A stretch of DNA of 64,000 nucleotides, taken from assembly GCA_013423385.1 (NCBI GenBank), contig BLZA01000009.1, positions 558,001-622,000 on the forward strand, given 5' to 3'. Numbering within the stretch: the first letter of the stretch is position 1; every line of letters starts with the position of its first letter. This document shows positions 10,101 through 19,310 of the stretch, piece after piece. Position numbers and translations under genes: made by a program. This stretch comes from Naganishia liquefaciens (lineage: Eukaryota; Basidiomycota; Tremellomycetes; Filobasidiales; Filobasidiaceae). The notes beneath the pieces are model-generated. The model was not told where the DNA came from. It was given only the letters and a program-made list of their open reading frames with translations, and made no database searches.

Positions 10101-12103
10101 TTAGAGCTGCTCGTGTACAATCCTCCGTACGGCGGGCGCTTTGACAGTCCGCTTCAACGCGGCGCGTCTCTTCTTCCTTTCCCTACATGACAACTTGGGC
10201 GCCTTGCTCGGGCTCACGGAGGAAGAAGCTGTAACAGCAACGCTCGATTCTGGAACACTTGTTTGCGCGGCATCTGTCGCAATGATGTCTGCCGGAGGAG
10301 TACCCGCTGCAGAAGTGCCTGCAGGAGGATTGCCTGACGAGGAGGTAGCAGCTGCCGGCGCGACCGACGAGGACAGCACGGTTGACGAAATGGCGAGAGA
10401 CATCGGGGTTTCGCCAGAAGAAGGTAATCCGGTAGTCAGGACTGTGTCTATGGCCGTCGAAGTATCGTTCTGCTCTTCGAGGGATGGTTCAGCTGGGTAT
10501 ACTGCGTCATCCCCTGTGCCTGTCGGATAAGGAGGCTATTGAATACAGCTCAAAGTCAGCTTTCGTAACTATGCACATCAATGAGCTTGACTGACCGTTT
10601 GGGTTGCAGCTGAGGTGGCTGTATCGCTAGCAACAGTTTCTTTCGCGTTTTCAGTCGGGTACTTGAATTCAGATTTGAGCGTTAGCTTCAGATGAGTCCT
10701 TTCATTGCCAAAACAGAAGAACATGAGCCGACTCACGGCATTGGGGTCGATGGAAGCCGAGGGCTTTGGTCCCTTTGGTACCACGGGGACGCAGTTCTTC
10801 GTAGGTTTGACAGCTCCCCCGCCTGACTCCAGCCTGTATCCCTTCTGCGGGTCGTGGCGATGGCTTTGAGCCCGATATGTAGCGGCAAGAATCAGCGTAC
10901 TCACAGGAACGCAGACATTTGAAGCAGCGTAGGATGGGTCCTGCGACGGAGGCGGAGTCATGGTCGTGCCGGCCTCGGGGCAGAAAGTGATCGTATAATC
11001 GGGCTGGAGAGCTTTGTCACATGTGTGTAACGAGGTCTCGTCGCTGTTGACATAAGGTGTGAATATGAATTCATCGTGGATCTACCGCTTTGATATAGGG
11101 TACTCACTCGTAGGCATGCTGAACCATGCAGGGAAGCGGATTGAGCATCTTCGCGGATTGTGGATTTGTGGAAATTACTCACAGCATAAGCATCAGGGCA
11201 ACCCTTCTTGAAGAAGTGGTAGTAGTCGATCATGTCTAGACTACATGTCTGAGGAACGGCGAATGGACCTGCGAAAGGAAAAATCGGTGAGCGGCTTATT
11301 GTACAGGTATGTTCTTGTCAACCCACCCGTACAACAGTTTCGATCACCATCTGAGATGGTCTTTGACCCATCGGGATCAGTGAAGACGTACTTGCCCAGG
11401 GCTGAAGAGCAGCAATGTCAAGGCCTGGTCCCTATAGCAGCTGGAACCAAATCTTACCAGAACCTGTCTTGCAAGATGACAGACAAGTAGCATTATTGAA
11501 GCCGCCCAGCAGCTCCGGAGGACAGAAGGGCATCAAGTCGAGGGCGCAAGTCAAGGTCTTACATTGTTTCGTACTTGGTAGGATCTGCATCGGGATACTG
11601 AAGCCTGAGGGAGAATGAGGAAGGCTGGAGTTCAGCCCTCGAAACGGCAGGCAAACCGCGACACGCGATCGGAAACATGCGTTCTTACCGTCGACCAGAG
11701 ACAGATCATACCAGTCCGAGAATGGCCCTGCCTCCGAGGGATTTTCCGTTGCCAACGTCCACTCTCCCAATGTGCAAACCTCGCCGGTTTTGCTAGGGTG
11801 ACATCCCTGCTCTTCTGTACCCTCACAGTCACCCGTCTGACAATGCCACTTGCCATCTTTCGTTGCACATTTCGTTCGGGGCCAAATTCTGCCTCCCCAA
11901 TGATCAGACACGGTAAGTGTCCTGTGGGCTCCAGGCTCTAGTTGAAATCCCAATGGGCCCTGAATGGGCACTGCTGGCGGTGCAGTGTTGTGGATACCTG
12001 GCCAAACGGGTTCCTTGCAGTTGTTTTTGAGCAAGAACTTGCGATCTTTGCCTTGGACCGAAGCGAGAGCGACCAGCGCTCCAAAGATGACGGTTATGTA
12101 CAT
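10101..12103 (-). CDS. Secreted thaumatin-like protein with Ser/Ala/Thr-rich basic tail
   Basis: Thaumatin-like (GH64/TLP superfamily) protein, expected to be secreted and to act on or bind cell-wall glucan. The start at 12103 gives a signal peptide (MYITVIFGALVALASVQG). Family blocks follow: NNCKEPVWPGIHN, HWGGRIWPRTKC, TLGEWTL, DWYDLSLVDGFSIPMQI, RNCCTGPFAVPQTC, YYHFFKKGCPDAYAHAYDD and DYTITFCPEA, with many cysteines. An 11-nt exon (11108-11118) is needed to build DAYAHAYDD. The C-terminus is a long Ser/Thr/Ala/Pro tail with a basic end (CRERKKRRAALKR) finishing at 10101, unlike simple TLPs. No GPI-type hydrophobic end is seen. Several introns are inferred from splice sites and family matches; exact tail splicing is less certain. 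Confidence 0.9.
11108..11118 (-). other. 11-nt internal microexon of the thaumatin-like gene
   Basis: The bases (CATGCCTACGA on the coding strand) are flanked by an intron ending in AG (11119-11182) and one starting GTGAGT (11044-11107), each 64 nt. Inclusion restores the frame and yields the conserved DAYAHAYDD stretch of the thaumatin fold; skipping it would break the frame. Confidence 0.8.
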
Positions 12104-12665
12104 AAGCGTCAAGGTATGAAAACAGAAGTCGATGCTCCACAAATCGACAGAGCACTTGTTATTGGCCTTTTTGGAGTGGCCTGCACTCTTCCAGATGGTG
12201 CACACTGTCTCCCGCCCGAGATCTCAAATGCCCGGGAGGAGAGCGCTATCATCGCTTATACCTCTCGCAACCGCTCACACTCTTACTGCCAAGCCGTGAG
12301 CTATGATCAACCCGCCCGATTGGCTGCATGGCAAAGGAGGGATCAACGAATCTCTAGAAGGTAAGCGCATGAGGTTTCATGCAATCCCTCTCCTTACAAA
12401 ACTTACCCCTTTCCAACCTGCCCAGCATTAAATCCTTGGTGGGTCTCCACGGGACTGAATGGAAAGATCGGTCGAATCGCATGCTCAGAGCGCCTCCGAG
12501 AGCTCAGAAAGGATGGTTTAAACAAAGGATACCTGAGATGCCTCAAACAGGAGCGTGGTAAAGGAGCAGAAACGATGAAACTGGAAGGAGTTCCAGCTAT
12601 CTGTCTCGGGATGCGTTGAACGGCAATCAGAGTATATGCGTCATACATAGCTTCAGCATAGCAGC
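12104..12665. other. Intergenic, 562 bp
   Basis: Promoter of the thaumatin-like gene plus the 3' flank of the small Cys-rich gene, both on the minus strand. One open frame at 12379-12561 has no recognisable product. No RNA gene was seen. Confidence 0.45.
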
Positions 12666-13109
12666 CTACTTTGACGGTACATGTTTCGGCTTCTTCCCGC
12701 TGGTAGCTGCCTTCTTGTTCTTCCACACCCCGCCGTACCGGTAAAACGGCGTATCCGCAGTACCATCAACCTTTCCTCCCGAGGCCTCTTTCCAGCACTT
12801 CCCGGGGCAAAGCAAGTACCATTTGTCGGTGTCGTCCTTTCGACAGCGAATCAAGATGTCGCTCGGCTTGCCGCATCCCTCGCAGAGTTTGGTGGAGGTA
12901 CCAGGATCTAGCTTTGCTGCTTGTTTTGCCGTCAGGGGTTTCTTCTTTTTTATTGAAGACAAGTTTGTGCCATCGTCCTCTGAGCTGATTTCGCCGTGTT
13001 CCGAGCCGTGGCCGCCCTCTTCCTCCCCATGGATAGAGGTTGATGCATCGAACGGTATGACGTCACGATCGCTTTCGGGATTTGTCATCGTTCTTTCGTG
13101 GTCGGCCAT
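12666..13109 (-). CDS. Small acidic/basic protein with a Cys cluster, probable zinc-binding
   Basis: Single-exon protein of 147 residues that I do not recognise by name. The N-terminal half is acidic and probably disordered, and a short Lys run (IKKKKPLTAKQAAK) follows. The core has two cysteine pairs: LCEGCGKPSDILIRC and LLCPGKCWKEASGG, spaced as in a small treble-clef or ribbon zinc site, then YRYGGVWKNKKA and a Lys-rich C-terminus that could bind nucleic acid. Composition and codon use look like real coding sequence and the core looks conserved in style. Function is unknown. It is divergent from the PP6 gene across 374 bp. Confidence 0.7.
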   Translation of the reverse strand: MADHERTMTNPESDRDVIPFDASTSIHGEEEGGHGSEHGEISSEDDGTNLSSIKKKKPLTAKQAAKLDPGTSTKLCEGCGKPSDILIRCRKDDTDKWYLLCPGKCWKEASGGKVDGTADTPFYRYGGVWKNKKAATSGKKPKHVPSK

Positions 13110-13483
13110 AAGAGGTGTGGCGGACTGATGTCCACCTCAGTGGATAGAGAAATGACAGGCGGCGGGCGGAATAGGCGGTGTATCGATCTCGTGTTCTGCT
13201 GTCCAGAGCCGCTTGCACGGCGACACCTTGTAGCTTTCAGCTTTGTAGCATTGCTGGCTGGCCCCCTATGTCTCACCTTAAGATCGCCTGCGATCCCATC
13301 ATCGCGCTTCTGTTCCGCGCTTTCTTGTCTTATTTGCTTCCGAACACCTTCGGTCACAGACAGCACCTTCATTGACATGTTTCCAGGACATCTTCACGAG
13401 TGAGAACGCCCGTCTTTGACATCCGCAACATTTCGTACACTCGCTGTTGGGACCGAAGGGATCGCCGCATAGAGACGCATCAA
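13110..13483. promoter_or_regulatory. Divergent promoter region, 374 bp
   Basis: Shared upstream region of the small Cys-rich gene (minus) and the PP6 phosphatase gene (plus). No specific site could be named. Confidence 0.4.
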
Positions 13484-14830
13484 AATGCCATCCGTCAGCT
13501 TGAGCGATCCGGATCAATGGATAAATCACGTACATTTGCCTATGTACTGCCTCTGATCCGCCTTCGCTTACGCCGTTGCTTCACAGCTCCTGCAATGCAA
13601 ACATCTACCGGAACGCCAGATGAAGATTCTGTGTCAACGCGTGTTGAGCATATTGATGGAAGAGTCAAATGTGCAACCGGTCGAGGCGCCGGTAACCGTC
13701 TGCGGTGATATTCATGGACAATTCTGGGATGTCCACGAGCTGTTACGGCAAGGTGGCATGGTGCCAGGAACGAAGTATATCTTCATGGGCGACTTTGTGG
13801 ATAGAGGTTATTACAGTCTAGAGACGTTCTCTCTCTTGATGGCTCTCAAAGCGAGGTAAGTGCAGACCACAGATTCGGCGGTTCAAGTGATACCAACGAA
13901 AATCTATATTCAAGGTATCCGGATCGCGTGACACTACTGAGAGGCAACCACGAGAGTCGGCAGATTACTCAAGTCTACGGCTTCTACGGTAAGCCTAGCA
14001 CGACGGAGCCACCACCATCATGAGACCGATCGTGAGCGGGAATTCTAGATGAATGTCAGAACAAATATGGCAACCCTTCCGTCTGGAAAGCCTGTTGTCA
14101 GGTATTCGATCACCTTAATCTTGCAGCGGCAAGTCAAAGCTTCTGTATGGTTGTCTACCATGGTGCTGATTTGACGACCCTCAGATCATAGATGGGAGTG
14201 TGCTTTGCGTACATGGTGGACTTTCGCCAGACATTCGAACGTTGGACCAGGTCAGGGTGATAGCAAGAGCACAAGAGGTGCCACATGAGGGGGCTTTCTG
14301 TGGTGAGTCGATACCGAGAGGTGACTCCATTGTCACACCATTGATCACGCTCCACACGCTGTATAGATCTCATGTGGTCAGATCCGGATGACATAGATAC
14401 ATGGTCGGTCAGTCCGCGAGGTGCAGGATGGTTGTTCGGCGCAAAAGTCACAAGAGAGGTGAGAATAATCCGCAATCTCGACAAACACGTTCTCATAATT
14501 CCGACATCAGTTCAATCACATCAACGGCTTGTCACTAATAGCGCGAGCACACCAGCTGGTCCAAGAGGGATACAAGCATATGTTCGACAATCAACTCGTA
14601 ACTGTCTGGTCCGCGCCAAATTACTGCTATAGATGTGGCAATTCAGCAAGTATCATGCAGGTCAAGGAGGATGGCTCGACGGATTTCAAGGTATATATGG
14701 CTGCGGAGGAGAACGAGCGTGACAGCAAGAGCGAGGCTGCTCGGAGAGTCAGTGTACTGTTCTGGCTTTGCTCGTTTTGGTTTGCTTACGCTTTGCTCCA
14801 CTTCAGGGATTACCATCTTACTTTGTATGA
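13484..14830 (+). CDS. SIT4: Ser/Thr protein phosphatase PP6 catalytic subunit (Sit4/Ppe1 type)
   Basis: PP2A-family phosphatase that with SAPS-type subunits controls G1/S, TOR signalling and other processes. The start at 13484 gives [17 protein letters not shown] after removal of the first intron. Metal-binding and catalytic blocks are all present: [86 protein letters not shown] and [10 protein letters not shown]. The WLFGAKV and [16 protein letters not shown] wording fits Sit4/PP6 better than PP4 or Ppg1. One intron (14129-14184) has a GC donor. After the last splice the protein ends GLPSYFV; the usual end is YFL, whose terminal Leu is methylated in this family. Confidence 0.93.
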
Positions 14831-15793
14831 GGAAGGATAGGGCAACTCAGTCTTATAGGATGGCAGGCGTTCGGATGCCGCATCATTGTCAATTCACATG
14901 TCTCGATATATCACAAGTTGTATCCAAAACGCATTCTGCATTATGGCTTGCAAGGGGAATATGAACCTTTGCTGCCTCCAGTCACCAAGAGCGCACTACG
15001 ATGTGAATGGCTTTTACGTAGCGCTTGACATCGACGTAGCTTTGCACAGGCGCCTCAATCTGCTCAAGAAATGGGTAAAATAGTCAGGGAAGCTCTTCAT
15101 GATAGAGGGGTAGATGAAGGTCCGCATCGCTGATGAAGAAGGCGCCTCTCAGTCTCATGCGGTTACTTGTATCTACAGGAGTCGAGAGTATTGCAGCAAT
15201 ATTGCAGCGGTCTCGAACACAGATAGACGGAGGTAAAGATAAGGAAGGATGAGTGGTTTCGTTTCCTTAGCTGTTTTGGGCGCGGCGCTTTTTTGGCTTA
15301 TCGTGTCTCAGCTCGCCTTATCTTGTCCCTAGCGCGGCGCAACCCCGCAGTTCCCCGCGTTTGATATTGATCCAAGAACCTGATGTCTGATAAGGGCTGG
15401 GCACAGCCGATTCTGGTTAACATGCCGAGTTACATTCTTGGTTGGCTTTTGGAATATCTATGAGGCACCTTATCATATTGCCTGTCATTGGTTGGTGGAG
15501 CGGCCCGCCCAGCGATATTTCGTGTCCGGTCACCGTAGGAATACCGCATCTCGCGTGTATCGTATGCGGAGTGGCAGGGCCTACGAAGACCACAGCGGCC
15601 GTTGCTGACTCTCAGTATTCCTAAAAGCACTCATATTGTGATCGCAAGACCTGTCCTTGAGCATATCGAGAACAGTGAATCTCGGTAGCCAGCCCTTTAC
15701 CAGTGCCGACAAAGGCATAAGGACTCACTCGCCTGATACCGACGTCGACGAGGTGCAATAACCTTAGTCGTGCTGAAACCATACATTGTCGAT
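14831..15793. other. Intergenic, 963 bp, nitrate reductase upstream region
   Basis: Holds the 3' end of the PP6 gene and the upstream region of nitrate reductase. The right half contains a cluster of GATA-type motifs, listed separately. The apparent extension of the reductase frame to 15770 begins with GTG and is not used. No other gene was seen. Confidence 0.5.
15237..15475. promoter_or_regulatory. Cluster of five GATA-factor motifs upstream of nitrate reductase
   Basis: Sites matching HGATAR occur at 15237-15242 (AGATAA, plus), about 15297-15303 (CGATAA, minus), 15317-15323 (AGATAA, minus), 15388-15393 (TGATAA, plus) and 15468-15475 (TGATAA, minus). In fungi, nitrate assimilation genes are activated by GATA factors of the AreA/NIT2/Gat1 type under nitrogen limitation. 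The density in about 240 bp, 320-560 bp before the ATG, fits that role. Binding is inferred. Confidence 0.6.
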
Positions 15794-18700
15794 ATGCCCA
15801 ACGACTCTGCGAAGATGTCACAATCGATGTTGTCGACGGTGTCATCTACCGCGCCATCGCTATCTTCTTTCTCGGGTCGGTCTTCCCTCCAAACGTCGCC
15901 TGAAACCACCCCGCCTTCGAGTCCAGTCCTCAGGAAGCGCTTGTCTCCTCAGACTCAAGAGACCAATGACTTTCCTTCCACGCTGCCTCCGGTGCCACCA
16001 AATGCTGTGATCCCATCGGTGGATGAAAAGGACGCTGGGACACCGGATGCGTGGATTAACCGGGATCCTCGTGTAGTCCGCTTGACGGGAAAGGTGAGCC
16101 GAAGTGAAACCTCACCTTGTGGCAAGGCATTTAATGGTTCGAGCCTAGCACCCACTCAACTGTGAAGCAAAACTTGATGATCTATTCGCTGCAGTAAGCA
16201 CATTTGAAGCTGTAGGAGCCTGCTAGTCGCTGAAGGGGACCTTTCGCAGGGTTTCTTGACGCCCTCAGAATTATTCTACGTTCGCAACCATGGCGCTGTT
16301 CCCCGCGTCAACGAGGAGGAAGGAATGAACTGGAGAGTCAGTGTCGAAGGGTCAGTTTTTGAGTTCGCCAACGATTGCGAGAGGCCCTCATCGACTTGAC
16401 CCGCCATTCTCGACTCAGACAAGTCGCAAACCCTCTACAACTTTCCATTCAAGACCTGAAAGATCGGTTTGAAGTCGTCACACTGCCGGTAACTCTTGTC
16501 TGTGCTGGCAGTGAGTGTTCTCTTTATTTGTTCGGAGATCTCTGTTGCTAAAGCCGAACACCAGATCGGCGCAAGGAGCAGAATATCGTTCGCAAAGGTC
16601 TCGGCTTCAATTGGGGAGCCGCAGGAGTGTCTACAGCATTGTTTACGGGTGTCTACCTCGCTGATATACTCGATGCCGCCAAACCTATCTTCGTCGATGG
16701 CAAGAGACCTGCGCATGTGGTATTCGAAGGTGCCGATCAACTACCCAACGGCCCGTATGGCACGAGCCATCTGCTTTCTTGGGCTCGAAACAAGACGCGA
16801 GGCATGATGATCGCTTGGGCAATGAACGGACAGCCTTTAACTCCCGATCACGGCTACCCCTTGCGACTGATCTCTCCTGGAAACATTGGAGGGCGAATGG
16901 TCAAATGGCTAACAAAAATCGAGGTCTCGCACGAGGAGAGTCAGCATTATCTCCATTTCTGGGACAACAAGCTCCTGCCGACGCAAGTCATGCCAGAGGA
17001 GGCTCGAGCGGAGCGCAAATGGTGGTATGATCCTCGTTATATTATCAACGAACTCAATACAAACTCGGCAATCGCCAAACCTGATCACAACGAAGTCATC
17101 AACACCGCCACCCAATCGGAATACACCTTGAAGGGCTATGCCTATTCCGGCGGAGGAAGACGGATCAACCGGGTCGAGATCTCTACAGACGACGGGGTCA
17201 CCTGGACTCTCGCAGACATCTGCTATCCTGAGGATCTGTACAGAGCTGTAGCATACGAAAGTGAAGTCTACGGCAAGCTCGACCTCACCGATCGAGACAC
17301 CTGCTTCTGCTGGTGCTTCTGGAGCCTTTCTATTGCCACCAAAGATCTCCGAGAGAGCTCAGCAGTCATGGTCCGTGCCATGGATGAAGGCTTGAGCGGT
17401 CAGCCAAGAGATATGTATTGGAACGCAACCTCGATGATGAACAATTGGTGGTTCCGGACGGCCATTCACGTGGAAGAAGGCAACAACCTGCGATTCGAGC
17501 ACCCTACGCTCGCAGGGACCACCAATGGTGGTTGGATGGAGCGACTAAAGGACGAAGGCCAAAACATCCTGCAACCCGTTTTCGGCGATGCGGGGCAAAA
17601 GTCGCTTCAGCAAGCACCGCCTGCGCCTAAAACCAGTGCGACCAAAATGACGAAGGACGATGTCCAAAGGTTGATCACGATGGAAGAGCTCAGAGCTCAT
17701 TCGGGTGCGGACGAACCCTGGTTTGTTGTGGCCGGAGAAGTTTACAATGGAACAGGCTTCCTCAAAGATCATCCTGGAGGCGGGGATTCTATCACCCTTG
17801 TTGCGGGAGAGGATGCTACTGAAGACTTTATGGCAATTCACTCGCCACAAGGGAAATCTCAACTGGCCCAATTCCACATCGGCACCCTCGATCTCAAGGC
17901 AGTACTTCACGAGAACAAAGACGAAGCAAGCATCGACCCCATTTTCCTATCCAAAAGCAAATGGAAGCAGGCCACACTGGAATCGGTGAAAGTCGTCTCT
18001 CACGATTCACGCGTGTATCGATTCGCGCTGCAGACTCCGGAGCAGCTTCTTGGGTTACCAACCGGACAACATGTCTTTTGTCGTTTACGCCGAAAAGTAC
18101 CGCAGGATCAAAATGGCCGGACCGAAGTTGTGGAAGGCGAGCTCGTGCAGCGAGCGTACACTCCAGTGTCTCCGGCCGATGCCAAGGGTTATATCGACAT
18201 GCTCATCAAGCTATATCTGCCAAACGATAAATATAGTATGGGCGGGAAGATGACGAGGTAAGTGTATGGTCCGCTAGATTTCCCGACGGGTCCGGCTGAT
18301 CTCCCGATTTCACAGCGGATTCAACGAACTCGAAATCGGCGATACTATAGAGTTCAAAGGTCCCCTGGGTTCCTTCATATGGCAGGGAAAGGGCACGTGC
18401 TCCTGGCGAGGCGTTGAGCGCAAAGTCTGCAAACTCGCCATGCTCTGTGGGGGTTCTGGTATCACACCTATCTTGCAAGTGCTCAAAGGCGTCATAGAGG
18501 ACCCCGAAGATGCGGACACTGAGATGTGGTGTATTGATGCGAACAAATCGCTCGAGGACATTCGTAGGTGCCCGAGGGATTCAGAGAGCGTGACAGAGCT
18601 AACGCAATCCATCGCACTCGACCAGTGTGCCGAGAAGAACTGGATGATTTGGTTGGAAAATCAAAAGGCCGATTCAGGTTGCATCATACTTTGAGTGCGG

Positions 18701-18948
18701 TTCCCGAAGGCTGGACAGGCTCGAAAGGCCGCATGAGCCGGAGCATGTATGAGGCTCACCTGCCAACTCCAAGCGAGGATGCGCTGGTTTTGATTTGTGG
18801 GCCGGATGCTATGATCAACCAGACAGCCAAACCGCTCCTGGTAAGTCGTACTGGCTTATAATCATTGCAGCGACATACTGACTCGAGTTCGGCAATTCCG
18901 CAGACTGAACTGGGTTGGGACATTGAGAAACAGCTGGTGGTGTTCTGA
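15794..18948 (+). CDS. niaD: Assimilatory nitrate reductase [NAD(P)H]
   Basis: Cytosolic molybdo-flavo-haem enzyme that reduces nitrate to nitrite. Domains in order: a Ser/Pro-rich N-terminus; the molybdopterin domain with HPLNCEAKLDDLF, FYVRNHGAVPRV, and VCAGNRRKEQN holding the Mo-ligand Cys, then FNWGAAGVST; the dimerisation region (YSGGGRRINRVEISTDDG, CWCFW); cytochrome b5 with haem ligands in DHPGGGDS and the later AIHS; an FAD domain with RAYTPVS; and a NAD(P)H domain with LCGGSGITPILQ and ICGPDAM. The start is the ATG at 15794. Early short exons, including a 45-nt one starting HPLNCEAK, and late introns near 18260 and 18845 are supported by frame continuity. No nitrate transporter or nitrite reductase lies in the window, so this is not the compact three-gene cluster known in some fungi. 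Confidence 0.96.
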
Positions 18949-19310
18949 AAGGGAATTACTAGTGTGATATGGGATATCCCATCTTGTAAATTGTCGTTGT
19001 ATCTTTGATCGGGTTGTCTCCACTTGACAACAAAGTCATGTTGTATCCATTCATTCGAGCCTTAAGAGCCATCATCAGAGCTCGTGTCACATAAACGCAA
19101 AAAACTCGAAATTGCAAACGTATAGCTTCAGCGAGGATGATCAGTCCTTTCAGCACACGGCTTGACATGTGGCCGTTAAGCGACATATCGATGTCTGCAT
19201 GAATTTAGAGGCGAATCCCGGAAAGGGTTCCATGCGCGAACATTGTATGACGGAGTTATCTATAAAGCATTGTTTCAAACACTTCTCCTTGACCCGTTTA
19301 TGTTATCCGC
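18949..19310. other. Convergent intergenic region, 362 bp
   Basis: Between the 3' ends of nitrate reductase (plus) and Utp21 (minus). It holds both 3' flanks; nothing else was recognised. Confidence 0.45.

Noticed and set aside
15770-15793. N-terminal extension of nitrate reductase to 15770
   Set aside because: The first codon is GTG; the ATG at 15794 is the natural start.
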